Positions 8,353 to 19,525 are shown, counted from the first letter of the stretch. The stretch is 64,000 nt of DNA from Virgibacillus indicus (GCF_002266285.1 NZ_NPMS01000001.1:744001-808000), one strand, 5' to 3'. Program-made: numbers and translations. Notes: generated by a model not told the origin, from the letters alone.

Positions 8353-11300
8353 TTAGAACAATGACAATTGATTTTTTTCTGCCATTCCCTCCAGGCATCC
8401 GTGATTGTCAAGATACTCCAAAACAGTTTTTGAGATTTTACTCCGTTCGCGTAAATCTTCTTTTGATAAAAATTCTCCTTCTTCACGTGCTTTAACAATA
8501 TTAATTGCAGCATTTGTCCCTAGACCATCAACTGCATTGAATGGAGGAATCAATGTGCTGCCATCTACAATAAACTCTGTAGCACTGGATTTATATAAAT
8601 CTACTTTATTGAATGCGAAGCCACGCTCACACATTTCCAGAGAGATTTCCAGAACGGTCAATAGATTTTTTTCTTTAGGTGAGGCATCATTTCCTTTTGC
8701 TGCTATGCTGTCAATTCTTTGTCTGATAGCCTGTGAATCCTTAACCATTGTATCCAGTTCAAAGTCATCTGCACGTACAGTGAAATAAGCCGCATAGAAA
8801 AATATTGGATGATGCACCTTGAAGTATGCAATACGAACAGCCATTAAGACATATGCAGCAGCATGGGCTTTCGGGAACATGTACTTGATTTTTTTACAGG
8901 ATTCGATATACCAGTCCGGCACATTATGTTTTTTCATTTCATGAATCCATTCGTCCTGCAATCCTTTTCCCTTACGCACAAATTCCATGATTTTAAATGC
9001 TAGTGATGACTCCAGACCTTTATGCATTAAATACACCATAATATCATCACGGCAGCCGATAACATCCGGAAGCTCACATATTCCATCATTTATCAGTTCC
9101 TGTGCATTTCCCAGCCATACGTCTGTTCCGTGTGACAGACCGGAAATAATAACAAGTTCTGCAAATGTGCTTGGCTTTGTGTCCTCAAGCATTTGCCGAA
9201 CAAATTTAGTTCCAAATTCCGGAACACCTAATGTTCCTGTTTTACAATTAATTTGTTCTGGCGTTACTCCAAGTGATTTAGTTCCAGAAAATATTTTCAT
9301 AACTTCCGGGTCATCTGTGGGAATAGTTTTTGGATCAATTTCACTTAAATCCTGCAGCATACGAATAACTGTCGGATCATCATGTCCTAGAATGTCCAGT
9401 TTGAGCAAATTTTCATCAATTGAATGGAAATCAAAATGAGTTGTTTTCCATTCACTTTTCCGGTCATCAGCTGGAAATTGTATTGGGGTAAAATCATAAA
9501 TTTCTTTATCATCAGGGACAACGATAATCCCCCCCGGATGTTGACCAGTTGTTCGCTTCACACCAGTACAACCATGTACAAGCCTGTCAATTTCTGCATT
9601 TTTATAGACTAGCTGCTTATCTGATGCATATCCCTTAACATAACCATAAGCAGTTTTCTCTGCAATCGTACCAATTGTACCTGCACGATATACATAGTCC
9701 TCCCCAAATAATTCCTTCGTATAATTATGTGCTCTTGGCTGGTAGTCACCTGAGAAGTTCAAATCAATATCAGGTACCTTGTCTCCTTTAAAGCCTAGGA
9801 AGGTTTCAAAAGGTATATCCTGTCCGTCTTTCGTTAAAGGCGTATCACAGTTTGGACAATTTTTATCCGGCAGATCAAAACCACTTCCCACTGATCCATC
9901 AGTTATAAATTCATTATAATGACAATCCAGGCAAACATAGTGCGGTGGCAGCGGGTTTACTTCTGTTATTTCTGTCATTGTGGCAACAAGTGATGAGCCA
10001 ACTGAACCACGAGAACCTACCAGGTATCCATCAGCAAGTGATTTTTTAACAAGCTTATGTGAAATTAAGTAAATTACTGCAAATCCGTTCCCAATAATAC
10101 TTTCCAGTTCCTTTTCCAGCCTGTCAACAACAATTTTCGGCACATTTTCACCATAGATCTTTTTAGCACGACTATAGCTGAGGTCACGCATTTCCCGATC
10201 TGCACCTTCAATTGTTGGTGTGAATAGCCCGTCCTTCACAGGTGAAATTTCCTCTATTGAATCAGCCAGAGCATTTGTATTCGTTATTACGATTTCTTTA
10301 GCATAGTCTTTCCCTAAAAAGCTAAAAGCGTCCAGCATTTCATTTGTTGTTCGGAATGGAGTATCCGGCAGTGTCTGGCGATTCAATGGATTACCAGCCT
10401 GGGAGGCAATCAGAATTTGACGGTACAGCTTATCATGATCATCAATGTAATGAACATTTCCAGTTGCTACAACTGGTTTTTCCATTCTTTCTCCAAGCTG
10501 AACCAATTTTGTAATAATATCCAAAACCTGAGCTTCATTTTGAACTAAATCTTTATCTACCAAATGGACATAGTTTGCAGGCGGCTGTACTTCAATATAA
10601 TCATAAAACTGCGCAACATTCTCCGCTTCTTCAGCAGATTTTTGCATCATTGTTTCAAAAACTTCTCCTTTATCACATCCTGAGCCTACTAAAATTCCTC
10701 CTCTTAGTTTTTGCAGAAGGGAACGGGGTATACGTGGAACACGGTAAAAGTAGTCGATGTGCGCACTTGAAACCAGCTTGTAAATATTTTTCATGCCTTC
10801 ATCAGTTTGTGCAAGCAAAATACAGTGAAACGGACGGGAACGCTGGTATGCATTTCCTTCACCCATATGATTATTCAACTGGTTGTGATTGCTTATTTCT
10901 TTCTTCAAAAGTCCCTGAACTAATTTCCAGAGCAGATAGCCTGTTGCTTCAGCATCATAGATTGCCCTGTGATGCTGTGTTAATTCGATATCCAGATGCT
11001 TACATAACGTATTAAGCCGATGATTTTTCAATTCTGGAAATAGAAATCTGGCAAGCTCTAATGTATCAATTACCGGATTTTTTGCTTTTTCATAGTCTAT
11101 CTTTTTTAAACCCTGGTTTAAAAATCCCATATCAAAACTGGCATTATGTGCTACAAGAATATCCTCACCCATCCAGTCATAAAAATCTTTTAGGACATCT
11201 CCAATTTCCGGGGCATCTTTTACCATATCATCAGTTATTCCTGTTAAATCAGTAGTTGTTTGTGATAATGGGTGATGTGGGTTTGCAAAGGATTCAAACC

Positions 11301-12642
11301 GGTCAATAATCTCGCCCTGATGAATTTTCACCCCTGCAAGCTCAATAATTGTATCATATACGGCGGAAAGCCCTGTTGTCTCGACATCGAATACCACATA
11401 TGTTCCTGTTTCTAAGTCAACATTATTCTCGTTATAAGCAATAGGTACACCATCATCAACCAGGTTGGCTTCCACACCATATAATGCTTTAATACCATTT
11501 TTCTTTGCAGCCCTATGTGCTTCGGGAAAACCTTGCACACCAGCATGATCCGTTATAGCAACAGCTTTATGTCCCCATTTCGCAGCTTGAGTGACCAAAT
11601 TCGTTGGTGAAACAACTGCATCCATCTGACTCATGGTTGTATGGGCATGCAATTCTACCCTTTTTTCATCTTCTGGAGCACTATCCATACGGGTTTCCAC
11701 TTTAATTTCCTGGATGTCATTTGCCATCATCGCCAATTCATTGGTGTACATGTCTGTCTGAATACTGCCTCTAGCTTTAATCCACATGCCCTTTTTAGCG
11801 GACTTAAACTTCTCTGCATCCTCGTCTCCTTTGGAAAACATTTTAATTTGCAGAGAATCCGAGTAATCTGTTGCTTTAAGAATGAGAAGGCTTCTACCAG
11901 AACGTAATTCGCGGATATCTGCATTAAAAACATAACCCTGCACTGTTACACGGCGTTCTTCGTCCTGAATTTCTTCCATCAGAATAGGTTCATCCTGAAT
12001 TTTATATCCGAGATGCAATGGTTTATTTTCATCATGCAGTTTTGCCTGATCACGCTTTTCTTTTTCCTGAACTGTTTTTAGTACAATTTGTTTATCTTCT
12101 AATTTTTTTTGTTCTCTGAATCTCTGAATATCGGCTTCTTCTGATTTTACAGAGATTTCAATAGTATAAGGATTTGTACCAATTTTTTGGCAGAATGCCC
12201 TGAAGTTCTCGTCCAAACGCTTTTTTAAAGCAGCAGCTTCCGCCTCATTTCTAGCTGTTAACATAATCTTTTTATTGTTAACTTCCGGAACCTGGTTATA
12301 GATTAGATCTTTATATGCCGGTGATAAATTACGTAATGTCTGCACAAAATGACTCCAGTAACTGGTGATTGTACCTTCATCACATTCATTTTCTTCCGCC
12401 TGTATAGAAAGCTCTACTTTTGCTATTTTTTGGAAGTTCTCCTCCAGATGTACTGTAAATAACCGGTAAATATCAAAAGGGAGTATTTTTTTTATGTGTA
12501 CATGGAAATGCCAGGTTTTCGTACGTTTATAAACCTCAAGTTTTTCTAAATAACTCTCCTGAAAATAGTTTTCAATATATTCTTCCGGGATTTGTAATTG
12601 TTTTAATAAAAGGTTCATTTTTTCTATTTTTGAAATATCCAC
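8353..12642 (-). CDS. polC: DNA polymerase III alpha subunit, PolC type
   Basis: Replicative polymerase of low-GC Gram-positives with built-in proofreading. The product has 1429 residues: N-terminal domain, OB domain (about 225-315), first PHP part with [10 protein letters not shown] from residue 332, the inserted DEDD 3'-5' exonuclease beginning DVETTG (419-424), the second PHP part, a zinc-binding cluster (CLDC...CPNC), the polymerase core with [10 protein letters not shown], and the finger and duplex-binding domains. Start is a GTG at 12642 after GGAGGGG. proS, normally directly upstream, is missing. A strong terminator follows. Length is normal for PolC. Confidence 0.98.
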   Translation of the reverse strand: MDISKIEKMNLLLKQLQIPEEYIENYFQESYLEKLEVYKRTKTWHFHVHIKKILPFDIYRLFTVHLEENFQKIAKVELSIQAEENECDEGTITSYWSHFVQTLRNLSPAYKDLIYNQVPEVNNKKIMLTARNEAEAAALKKRLDENFRAFCQKIGTNPYTIEISVKSEEADIQRFREQKKLEDKQIVLKTVQEKEKRDQAKLHDENKPLHLGYKIQDEPILMEEIQDEERRVTVQGYVFNADIRELRSGRSLLILKATDYSDSLQIKMFSKGDEDAEKFKSAKKGMWIKARGSIQTDMYTNELAMMANDIQEIKVETRMDSAPEDEKRVELHAHTTMSQMDAVVSPTNLVTQAAKWGHKAVAITDHAGVQGFPEAHRAAKKNGIKALYGVEANLVDDGVPIAYNENNVDLETGTYVVFDVETTGLSAVYDTIIELAGVKIHQGEIIDRFESFANPHHPLSQTTTDLTGITDDMVKDAPEIGDVLKDFYDWMGEDILVAHNASFDMGFLNQGLKKIDYEKAKNPVIDTLELARFLFPELKNHRLNTLCKHLDIELTQHHRAIYDAEATGYLLWKLVQGLLKKEISNHNQLNNHMGEGNAYQRSRPFHCILLAQTDEGMKNIYKLVSSAHIDYFYRVPRIPRSLLQKLRGGILVGSGCDKGEVFETMMQKSAEEAENVAQFYDYIEVQPPANYVHLVDKDLVQNEAQVLDIITKLVQLGERMEKPVVATGNVHYIDDHDKLYRQILIASQAGNPLNRQTLPDTPFRTTNEMLDAFSFLGKDYAKEIVITNTNALADSIEEISPVKDGLFTPTIEGADREMRDLSYSRAKKIYGENVPKIVVDRLEKELESIIGNGFAVIYLISHKLVKKSLADGYLVGSRGSVGSSLVATMTEITEVNPLPPHYVCLDCHYNEFITDGSVGSGFDLPDKNCPNCDTPLTKDGQDIPFETFLGFKGDKVPDIDLNFSGDYQPRAHNYTKELFGEDYVYRAGTIGTIAEKTAYGYVKGYASDKQLVYKNAEIDRLVHGCTGVKRTTGQHPGGIIVVPDDKEIYDFTPIQFPADDRKSEWKTTHFDFHSIDENLLKLDILGHDDPTVIRMLQDLSEIDPKTIPTDDPEVMKIFSGTKSLGVTPEQINCKTGTLGVPEFGTKFVRQMLEDTKPSTFAELVIISGLSHGTDVWLGNAQELINDGICELPDVIGCRDDIMVYLMHKGLESSLAFKIMEFVRKGKGLQDEWIHEMKKHNVPDWYIESCKKIKYMFPKAHAAAYVLMAVRIAYFKVHHPIFFYAAYFTVRADDFELDTMVKDSQAIRQRIDSIAAKGNDASPKEKNLLTVLEISLEMCERGFAFNKVDLYKSSATEFIVDGSTLIPPFNAVDGLGTNAAINIVKAREEGEFLSKEDLRERSKISKTVLEYLDNHGCLEGMAEKNQLSLF

Positions 12643-12687
12643 GTATATCCCCTCCTATTACAGCATTCAAATAGCTGTAATGATGGA

Positions 12688-12720
12688 AACCCTTGTCATG
12701 TTTCACCTAGGACAAGGGTT
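12688..12720 (-). terminator. Hairpin between rseP and polC
   Basis: Perfect 10-base stem AACCCTTGTC / GACAAGGGTT with a 13-base loop, followed on the minus strand by TTTCCATC. A second small hairpin (TTACAGC / GCTGTAA) lies between it and the polC ribosome binding site. It is probably the end of the uppS-cdsA-rseP transcript, though the T-tract is short. The gap holds no trace of proS. Confidence 0.5.
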
Positions 12721-12750
12721 CTCGTATCATACTTTTCATTTAAATTTACT

Positions 12751-14016
12751 CTATAGAAACAGACGTTGTATATCATTCCAGGTAACTACAATCATCAGAA
12801 GCATTAATAATGCAAATCCGATAAAGTGAAATATCCCTTCTTTTTCCGGAGCAATCGGTTTTCCTCTGATCGCCTCTATACCTACAAACATAAGGCGTCC
12901 TCCGTCCAGTGCTGGTAATGGTACCAGGTTAACAATCCCTAAGTTTACACTTAAAATCGCTGTCCACATCATGAAGTTCATAAAACCGGTTTGTACAACT
13001 TGGTCTGTGGCGTCATAAATGCCTACAGGCCCTGAAAGCATATCGATTGAATATTGACCCGTAATTAACATAACCAGGTTTGTTAATATTAATTTGGTAT
13101 AATCATACGTTTGTGTGAAACCATATTTAAATGTTCCAAAAAAGGATTTTTCAATCGCTGCATAGACACCTATTTGACCGAACGATTCATCCTGTCCTTC
13201 CAATGTTACCTCATTTGGAGTAACTGCCAAAGATTCCTTGGAGTCTCCCCTTTGTACAACGATATCCAATTCCTGGCCTGGACTGTCCTGAACGATTGAC
13301 GTAAACTCATCCCAAGATGAAATGGAATTCCCTTCAATTTCAATGATCTCGTCATTTTGCTGTAACCCTGCTTCTTCCGCAGGACTTCCTTCTTGTATTT
13401 CTCCCATTTTAGCCTCTTCGGTGGGGATACCTTGAACTAAGCCAATGATCACGAAGATTACGATGGCTAAAACAAAATTCATCATGGGACCGGCAAATAA
13501 TTGCATTGCCCTCTGACCGACACTTTTTGAAGCAAATTGCCGGTCATATGGAGCAATTTGCGTCTCCTTCTCATCCATAACAAATAGTGCTTTTCGATCC
13601 ACTTCAAAGCTCAGCTTTTCTTCCTCTTCGTCAACCTCATATCCCTCAATCCGTAATCTATGATCCAGATCAGCATGTTCAACCTCAATTACACGGGCGT
13701 TTGGATGCTTTGACTTATTATTAATTATTATTTTATTAACTTTACCTTCTTCATTAAATTCCAGCCCAATATGATGTCCTGGTTTTATTTCCACAATTTC
13801 CGGATCTTCTCCGGCAACCCGGACATATCCACCGGCAGGGATTAAACGGATCGTATATAACGTTTCATTTCTGGTGAATGAAAAAATCTTCGGCCCAAAT
13901 CCAATTGCAAATTCCCGAGCAAGCATGCCGGCACGTTTTGCAAATATCAGATGGCCCCACTCGTGAATAAACACAAGCAGTCCAAACATAAATATAAATG
14001 CGATAACTGTGTTCAA
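12751..14016 (-). CDS. rseP: Site-2 intramembrane metalloprotease RseP/RasP
   Basis: Membrane zinc protease that cleaves anti-sigma factors and signal-peptide remnants within the membrane. With a TTG start at 14016 it has 421 residues. The zinc motif HEWGH is at residues 18-22 in the first transmembrane helix. A PDZ domain occupies the middle (GSPAEEAGLQQNDEIIEIEG), and the second site NLVPLPALDGG is near the C-terminus. The frame opens at a GTG at 14025, but that codon touches the Shine-Dalgarno GGAAGG, so TTG is preferred. Last gene after uppS-cdsA. dxr, usually between cdsA and rseP, is missing. Confidence 0.94.
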   Translation of the reverse strand: MNTVIAFIFMFGLLVFIHEWGHLIFAKRAGMLAREFAIGFGPKIFSFTRNETLYTIRLIPAGGYVRVAGEDPEIVEIKPGHHIGLEFNEEGKVNKIIINNKSKHPNARVIEVEHADLDHRLRIEGYEVDEEEEKLSFEVDRKALFVMDEKETQIAPYDRQFASKSVGQRAMQLFAGPMMNFVLAIVIFVIIGLVQGIPTEEAKMGEIQEGSPAEEAGLQQNDEIIEIEGNSISSWDEFTSIVQDSPGQELDIVVQRGDSKESLAVTPNEVTLEGQDESFGQIGVYAAIEKSFFGTFKYGFTQTYDYTKLILTNLVMLITGQYSIDMLSGPVGIYDATDQVVQTGFMNFMMWTAILSVNLGIVNLVPLPALDGGRLMFVGIEAIRGKPIAPEKEGIFHFIGFALLMLLMIVVTWNDIQRLFL

Positions 14017-14079
14017 ACAAAACACCTTCCTTATTCGGTAATACTTGCATTAGTTCCTGGACAGCCTGGCCCTAAAGAG

Positions 14080-14420
14080 GTTGTTCAAAAAGTCACCAAA
14101 TTATAAGCGGCGAATCTCGCACGAATGCTTGTTTTTCAGATACTCACGTATCAAATACAAAGGATCTTCTACTAAGACCGCCAACGTCCTGGGACTGCGC
14201 CTGGGCTCGCCCCACCGAAGACCATTTGTTGGCAACGCAGAAGTCACCACATCCTGTGAAAGCCCGTTCTTCAAAACTTCGCCGCCTCGACCTTCTTGCG
14301 ACGCACAGGACGTGCTAGTGTCGACAATGCCACAAATCTTTACGGTGGGTCGAGCGTAAGCGAAGTCCCAGGACGTGGCGTTTTTGTCGACCTTCTAATT
14401 CGGCAACTTTTTGAACATAC
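14080..14420. repeat. Long foldback repeat (MITE-like) in the dxr slot
   Basis: A 341-base noncoding element bounded by imperfect inverted ends: GTTGTTCAAAAAGT-CACC-AAATTA at 14080-14104 and the complement of GTATGTTCAAAAAGTTGCCG-AATTA at 14396-14420. Inside is a second inverted pair, ACGTCCTGGGACT and AGTCCCAGGACGT, and the arms match over most of their length, so the whole can fold on itself. It is visibly richer in GC than the neighbouring genes. No transposase is present. Sequence from 14017 to 14079 and 14421 to 14470 shows nothing recognisable. Confidence 0.8.
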
Positions 14421-14470
14421 ACTCAAAGTATATTTTCATCACCCTTGAATTATTTGTATTTCTATCTATT

Positions 14471-15256
14471 TTATTGAATAAAACCAATAAAATGCAATAA
14501 TGGCAATACAAAAAGCAAACTGTCAAAACGGTCTAAAATGCCCCCATGACCAGGCAGTATTTTACCTGAATCCTTAACGCCATAATGACGTTTAAATGCA
14601 GATTCAACCAAATCACCAATTTGTCCAAAAACAGATGCTAAAATGGTCGCACCTATAACAACCAGCATGGAAGATGGTAATGGACTGACGAACTGAAAAA
14701 TGACTGCAACGATGCAGGCTAATATAATCCCGCCAAGCGCACCTTCCACTGTTTTATTTGGACTGATCTTCGGCCATAATTTCTTCCTGCCGAATGCCCG
14801 CCCAAAAAAGTAAGCACCAGTATCTGTCGCCCACACAATAAATAAGGCAAAAAATACATAGCTTAAGTTGGCATCACGCGTTTCGATTAAATAATAAAAC
14901 CCCGTGCCAACATAAATCACTGCCAATAAAGCAAAACCGGCATCATCAAACGTAAATTTATTTTTAACCAATACCGTATAGGACAATAAAAGCAGAACAC
15001 CAATCATAATAATTTCTGTTTGCGAAAACCATTCGTAAAGGTTTATGTCAGCATTACCCGAAAGAATTATCCACAACATACCGATTGATAAAACAGATGG
15101 TACAGAGTACTTTGCATTTTTTTGCATCGATATAAGTTCCATCAGCCCAATAGTTGCAATTACATATACAAAAAAGGCAAATGGCAATCTTCCATAGATA
15201 ACAAATGGCAGGAATACAACGATCGCCAGAATTGCTGTTATAATTCGCTGTTTCAT
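14471..15256 (-). CDS. cdsA: Phosphatidate cytidylyltransferase CdsA
   Basis: Makes CDP-diacylglycerol from phosphatidate and CTP for phospholipid synthesis in the inner membrane. The product has 261 residues with about eight hydrophobic segments. The family signature is at the C-terminal end: KRHYGVKDSGKILPGHGG followed by ILDRFDSLL (about residues 221-248). It starts 15 bases after uppS, in the standard order, and is separated from rseP by the foldback repeat instead of dxr. Confidence 0.95.
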   Translation of the reverse strand: MKQRIITAILAIVVFLPFVIYGRLPFAFFVYVIATIGLMELISMQKNAKYSVPSVLSIGMLWIILSGNADINLYEWFSQTEIIMIGVLLLLSYTVLVKNKFTFDDAGFALLAVIYVGTGFYYLIETRDANLSYVFFALFIVWATDTGAYFFGRAFGRKKLWPKISPNKTVEGALGGIILACIVAVIFQFVSPLPSSMLVVIGATILASVFGQIGDLVESAFKRHYGVKDSGKILPGHGGILDRFDSLLFVLPLLHFIGFIQ

Positions 15257-15271
15257 ATAATGTTCATCACC

Positions 15272-16033
15272 TTAAATGCCCCCATATCGTCTTTTTCGCT
15301 GCTGATACTCATAAAGGGCTTCTTTAAATATTACTTCATCAAAATCCGGCCATAATACATCAGTAAACCAAAATTCAGTATATGCCAATTGCCATAATAA
15401 AAAATTGCTAAGCCGCTGCTCGCCGCTTGTTCGTATCAATAAATCAGGATCACTCAATCCTTGTGTATATAAGTATTCCGAAAATATTTTTTCATCTAGT
15501 GAATCAATAGAAATTTTGGAGCAATCAATATCTGACATGATCTGTTTAATGGCTCGCATAATTTCCAATCTACTACCATAGTTTAAAGCAAAGTTTAATA
15601 ATAATCCATTATTATTCTTTGTTTTATCCTTAGCATACTGGACTGCTTTTTTTGTATGTTGAGGCAATGCATCAAAATCACCAATTGTATCAATTCTAAC
15701 ATTATTCTCCATTAGTTCTGGCAAATAAATATGTAAGAATTCTTTTGGCAGCTTCATCAAAAACTCAATTTCCGATTTTGGCCGTTTCCAATTCTCTGTC
15801 GAAAATGCATACAGTGTCAGTACCTTGACATTATATTGATTTGCAGCCCGTACCACTTTATTAACTGAATTAATGCCTTCTTTATGTCCAGCTATACGAG
15901 GCAGGCCCCGTTTCTTCGCCCAGCGGCCATTACCATCCATGATGATGGCAACATGGTCAGGAATATTATCACTTTCTAAATCCTCATGGAGTTCTGTTTG
16001 TTTATTTTTAAAAAAAGGAAGTTTCATTGACAT
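15272..16033 (-). CDS. uppS: Undecaprenyl diphosphate synthase UppS
   Basis: cis-Prenyltransferase that makes the C55 lipid carrier for peptidoglycan and teichoic acids. The product has 253 residues. The catalytic motif HVAIIMDGNGRWAKKRGLPR is near residues 27-46, followed by GHKEG, and later FSTENWKRP and LLIRTSGEQRLSNFLLWQ, all diagnostic. The ATG at 16033 follows GGAGG with seven-base spacing. First gene of the uppS-cdsA-rseP group, with candidate promoters in the gap after frr. Confidence 0.96.
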   Translation of the reverse strand: MSMKLPFFKNKQTELHEDLESDNIPDHVAIIMDGNGRWAKKRGLPRIAGHKEGINSVNKVVRAANQYNVKVLTLYAFSTENWKRPKSEIEFLMKLPKEFLHIYLPELMENNVRIDTIGDFDALPQHTKKAVQYAKDKTKNNNGLLLNFALNYGSRLEIMRAIKQIMSDIDCSKISIDSLDEKIFSEYLYTQGLSDPDLLIRTSGEQRLSNFLLWQLAYTEFWFTDVLWPDFDEVIFKEALYEYQQRKRRYGGI

Positions 16034-16144
16034 GTCCGGTCCTCCGAATGCTGTTGATTATCATTTACAATCCTTACCAACCTATAATCAATATGAAGGA
16101 AAAAGAATTATATTACCAATCATATCCTCGCAGGATAAGTTAAT

Positions 16145-16197
16145 ATTATATCATGAAAAACATGTTTAATTATAACGATTTTTGAACAAGAATACAA
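16145..16197 (-). promoter_or_regulatory. Candidate promoters upstream of uppS
   Basis: Two overlapping candidates on the minus strand: TTGTAT (16197-16192) with a 17-base spacer and TATAAT (16174-16169), and a separate extended -10 TGATATAAT ending at 16145. Both lie downstream of the frr terminator, consistent with separate transcription of uppS-cdsA-rseP. Confidence 0.45.
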
Positions 16198-16198
16198 A

Positions 16199-16220
16199 AG
16201 CCCCCTTAAAAAAGAGGGCT
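16199..16220 (-). terminator. Terminator after frr
   Basis: On the minus strand AGCCCTCTT pairs with AAGGGGGCT (one G-U pair, 4-base loop) and is followed by TTTGTATTC. It lies 28 bases after the frr stop and closes the pyrH-frr transcript. Confidence 0.7.
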
Positions 16221-16247
16221 CTTACACCTATATTACATTGTATTGGA

Positions 16248-16805
16248 TTAAACTTCCATGATTTCTTTTTCTTTATTTTTTGCAAGCTGGTCTATTTCAC
16301 CAACATAATCATTCGTAAGCTTTTGCACATTATCCTGTGTACTTCGCAGTTCGTCTTCGGTCAGTTCGCCGTTTTTTTCAATTTTTTTCAGCTGATCATT
16401 TGCATCACGGCGGACATTTCTTACCTGAACACGGGATTCTTCAGCATACTTTCCTACAACTTTAACAAGGTCTCTTCGTCTTTCTTCGGTCAATGTAGGT
16501 ATACTGATTCGTATTACATTGCCATCATTTGATGGAGATAGTCCAAGATCAGCTTTTTGAATTGCTTTTTCAACATCAGAAATTGCAGATTTGTCATATG
16601 GTGTAATAACAAGCAATCTAGCCTCTGGAGCCGAAACAGATGCCAGCTGATTCAGTGGTGTTGATGCACCGTAATAATCTACATAAACACTGTCCAGCAG
16701 ACTGGGATTTGCTCTTCCTGCTCTGACAGTTGCCAAGTTCCTGCTAAATGCTTGCACAGCCTGTTGCATTTTCTCGCGAGTTTCCTTTAAAATCGTTTCA
16801 GACAT
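16248..16805 (-). CDS. frr: Ribosome recycling factor
   Basis: Splits post-termination ribosomes together with EF-G. The 185 residues are full length for the family. Recognisable blocks are [11 protein letters not shown] near residue 29, [20 protein letters not shown] near 44-63, and [19 protein letters not shown] followed by [10 protein letters not shown]. Start ATG follows GGGGGAAAT. It lies two bases from pyrH, so the two are clearly one operon. Confidence 0.97.
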   Translation of the reverse strand: MSETILKETREKMQQAVQAFSRNLATVRAGRANPSLLDSVYVDYYGASTPLNQLASVSAPEARLLVITPYDKSAISDVEKAIQKADLGLSPSNDGNVIRISIPTLTEERRRDLVKVVGKYAEESRVQVRNVRRDANDQLKKIEKNGELTEDELRSTQDNVQKLTNDYVGEIDQLAKNKEKEIMEV

Positions 16806-16807
16806 GC

Positions 16808-17530
16808 CTATTTCCCCCTTATTGTTGTTCCAATTAATTCACCTTCGACAACCCTTTTAATATTTCCTTCTTCCGTAATAGAAAACACGATTAATGGAAT
16901 ATTATTATCCATGCATAATGAAGATGCAGTTGAGTCCATTACACCAAGTCCTGCATTCAGCATTTCCATATATGACAGATTTTCATACTTCTGGGCATCT
17001 TTATTTATTTTTGGATCATCTGTATAAACACCATCAACATTATTCTTAGCCATTAATATTACTTCTGCTTCAATTTCAGCAGCACGTAATGCAGCTGTGG
17101 TATCTGTAGAAAAATACGGATTTCCTGTGCCTGCTGCAAAAATGACAACACGCTTTTTTTCCAAATGGCGAATTGCTTTTCTCCTTATGTAAGGCTCAGC
17201 AACCTGGCGCATCTCAATTGAGGTCTGAACCCTTGTTTCAACACCTATCGTTTCAAGTCCATCCTGCAATGCAAGTGAATTCATGATCGTAGCAAGCATG
17301 CCCATGTAATCGGCAGTCGCACGATCCATTCCCATTTCACTTCCTACTTTTCCACGCCAGATGTTTCCGCCGCCAACAACGATTGCCACTTCAACACCTA
17401 ATTCAGCTACCTCTTTCACCTGATTTGCAATAGACTGAATGACTTTTGGTTCAATGCCATATCCCTGTTCGCCGCTTAAAGCTTCCCCGCTTAATTTTAG
17501 TACTATTCTACGGTAACGAGCTGTTGTCAT
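16808..17530 (-). CDS. pyrH: UMP kinase PyrH
   Basis: Phosphorylates UMP to UDP with ATP. It belongs to the amino-acid-kinase fold, not the NMP-kinase fold. The product has 240 residues from the ATG at 17530, which has GGAGG five bases upstream and gives [18 protein letters not shown]. The frame continues four codons upstream, but those carry the ribosome binding site. Family motifs are [21 protein letters not shown] and [11 protein letters not shown]. In operon with frr. Confidence 0.96.
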   Translation of the reverse strand: MTTARYRRIVLKLSGEALSGEQGYGIEPKVIQSIANQVKEVAELGVEVAIVVGGGNIWRGKVGSEMGMDRATADYMGMLATIMNSLALQDGLETIGVETRVQTSIEMRQVAEPYIRRKAIRHLEKKRVVIFAAGTGNPYFSTDTTAALRAAEIEAEVILMAKNNVDGVYTDDPKINKDAQKYENLSYMEMLNAGLGVMDSTASSLCMDNNIPLIVFSITEEGNIKRVVEGELIGTTIRGK

Positions 17531-17598
17531 AGTAACCTCCATAGAAAATAATTATATTTTATATACAGCATTCTTTGCAGAAGAAATAATTTAGAAAT

Positions 17599-17623
17599 AG
17601 GGAACAGCAAATGTGTTCCCTAC
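17599..17623 (-). terminator. Hairpin after tsf
   Basis: Perfect 9-base stem TAGGGAACA / TGTTCCCTA with a 7-base loop between tsf and pyrH. On the minus strand it is followed by TTTCTAAATTATTT, a weak T-tract, so termination may be partial. Confidence 0.5.
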
Positions 17624-17639
17624 ATTTCTATTATATCAG

Positions 17640-18524
17640 TTATTTTTTAATTTGACTCATAACTTCATCAGCGAAGTTTTCTTCACGTTTTTCCATTCCT
17701 TCGCCAACTTCGTAACGGGAGAATGACTTAACAGTTGCACCTTTATCTGCTACATACTTTTTCACTTTCTGATCAGGGTCTTTTACAAAGCCTTGATCAA
17801 GCAGGCAGATTTCTTCAAAGAATTTACCAAGACGGCCTTCTACCATTTTTTCAACTATTTTTTCTGGTTTTCCTTCATTAAGTGCCTGTGTTTTCAACAC
17901 TTCACGTTCGTGATTTACTTCTTCTTCTGAAACCTCATCACGGGAAACATAACGTGGATTTACAGCAGCAATATGCATTGCTATATCTTTGGCAGCTTGC
18001 TCATCTTTTGTACCTTCAAGCAAAGAAAGCACTCCAATGCGTCCACCCATGTGAAGGTAAGAACCAAATACATCGTTATCCGTTTTAGTTAATACTTTGA
18101 AACGGCGCAATGAAATTTTTTCACCAATTGTTGCAATTGCTGAGTTAATATAAGTCTCAACAGTATCTCCATTTCCATGAAGTGGCTGTTTTAATGCTTC
18201 TTCTACAGTTGCCGGTTTTTGACCTACAAGATGTTTACCAAGTTCAGCCAATAGTTGTTTGAACTGATCATTTTTTGTTACAAAGTCAGTTTCACAGTTT
18301 ACTTCCAATAAGACCGCGGTGTTGTTATCTACTTCAATATAAGTTGAGCCTTCAGCAGCGATGCGGTCTGCTTTCTTAGCTGCTTTTGAAATACCTTTTT
18401 CACGTAAGTAATCAATTGCTTTATCAATGTTTCCTTCTGTTTCCTGAAGTGCTTTTTTACAATCCATCATACCTGCACCTGTTTTTTCGCGCAGTTCTTT
18501 AACCATCTTAGCAGTAATTGCCAT
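17640..18524 (-). CDS. tsf: Elongation factor Ts
   Basis: Guanine nucleotide exchange factor for EF-Tu. The product has 294 residues, normal for Bacilli. The N-terminal UBA-like domain carries [19 protein letters not shown], and the core has the EF-Tu-binding motif [11 protein letters not shown] near residue 78. Start ATG follows AAGGAGG. It lies downstream of rpsB with a terminator-like hairpin in the gap, so its level may be set partly by read-through. Confidence 0.97.
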   Translation of the reverse strand: MAITAKMVKELREKTGAGMMDCKKALQETEGNIDKAIDYLREKGISKAAKKADRIAAEGSTYIEVDNNTAVLLEVNCETDFVTKNDQFKQLLAELGKHLVGQKPATVEEALKQPLHGNGDTVETYINSAIATIGEKISLRRFKVLTKTDNDVFGSYLHMGGRIGVLSLLEGTKDEQAAKDIAMHIAAVNPRYVSRDEVSEEEVNHEREVLKTQALNEGKPEKIVEKMVEGRLGKFFEEICLLDQGFVKDPDQKVKKYVADKGATVKSFSRYEVGEGMEKREENFADEVMSQIKK

Positions 18525-18570
18525 CGTGTTTCCTCCTTAATAAAATGCAAATTATACAGAATTCTTTCTG

Positions 18571-18609
18571 AAAAAAGGGTGATAAAAGGCTTATATCCTC
18601 TTATCACCC
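18571..18609 (-). terminator. Terminator-like hairpin between rpsB and tsf
   Basis: On the minus strand GGGTGATAA pairs with TTATCACCC, followed directly by six T. This is a well-formed intrinsic terminator placed inside the rpsB-tsf operon. It probably reduces tsf transcription relative to rpsB rather than separating the genes completely. Confidence 0.65.
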
Positions 18610-18626
18610 TCACCTTTTTGTAAAGA

Positions 18627-19373
18627 TTACTCTTGATTTGATTCAGATTCAGCAGGAACTGTTTCTTCTTCCTGTACTTCTTCTGTTTCTTCGCCCTGTT
18701 TCACTTCTAAAATAGCATCTGCCATTTTTGAAGTCAACAGTTTCACCGCACGAATAGCATCATCATTCGCTGGGATAACATAATCAATTTCATCAGGATC
18801 ACAGTTTGTATCAACAATTCCAATAATAGGAATGTTTAATTTGTGTGCTTCAGCGATCGCAATACGTTCTTTGCGGGGATCAATTACAAACAAAGCGTCT
18901 GGGAGCTTTGTCATTTCTTTAATTCCACCAAGGAACTTAACTAAACGATCTTTTTCTTTCAATAAGTTTACTACTTCTTTTTTCGGCAATACTTCAAATG
19001 TTCCATCTTCTTCCATGCGCTCAATGTCTTTCAGACGATTGATGCGTTTGCGGATTGTTTGGAAGTTTGTAAGTGTTCCGCCTAACCAGCGCTGGTTAAC
19101 ATAGTACATACCAGAACGGGTTGCCTCATCACGAACAGAATCCTGTGCTTGTTTTTTTGTACCTACAAAAAGTACGGTACCGCCATTTGCTGCGATATCT
19201 CTTACGTATTTGTACGCTTCATCAACCTTTTTAACTGTTTTTTGCAGGTCAATGATGTAAATTCCGTTACGTTCCGTAAAGATGTATTTTTTCATCTTAG
19301 GATTCCAACGGCGAGTCTGATGTCCAAAATGTACACCAGCTTCTAACAATTGCTTCATAGAAATTGCTGACAT
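18627..19373 (-). CDS. rpsB: 30S ribosomal protein S2
   Basis: Structural protein of the small ribosomal subunit. The product has 248 residues starting [25 protein letters not shown], with [19 protein letters not shown] and [21 protein letters not shown], all typical of S2. The C-terminal 25 residues are strongly acidic (Glu-rich). The ATG has GGAGG upstream. Separate promoter with a leader of roughly 147 bases. Confidence 0.98.
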   Translation of the reverse strand: MSAISMKQLLEAGVHFGHQTRRWNPKMKKYIFTERNGIYIIDLQKTVKKVDEAYKYVRDIAANGGTVLFVGTKKQAQDSVRDEATRSGMYYVNQRWLGGTLTNFQTIRKRINRLKDIERMEEDGTFEVLPKKEVVNLLKEKDRLVKFLGGIKEMTKLPDALFVIDPRKERIAIAEAHKLNIPIIGIVDTNCDPDEIDYVIPANDDAIRAVKLLTSKMADAILEVKQGEETEEVQEEETVPAESESNQE

Positions 19374-19525
19374 AATAATTTCCTCCTAAATGGTTTTTTC
19401 CTCCGCGTCAGATCATTTCTGCATAAAGACTGTTTTCTGAAAAAACAGCACCACGAATGCAAATCACTGCGCGTGTGTAGTCTAGCCTGTCCATTTGACT
19501 GAACATAGTATTTACACCAAAAGTT

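Noticed and set aside
14081..14359. Plus-strand open frame of about 90 codons
   Set aside because: It lies wholly inside the foldback repeat, lacks a ribosome binding site, and its composition is that of the inverted repeat, not of a protein family.
14017..14470. Degraded dxr pseudogene
   Set aside because: I looked for Dxr motifs in both strands of the gap and saw only the repeat and short flanks, with no dxr-like coding remnants.
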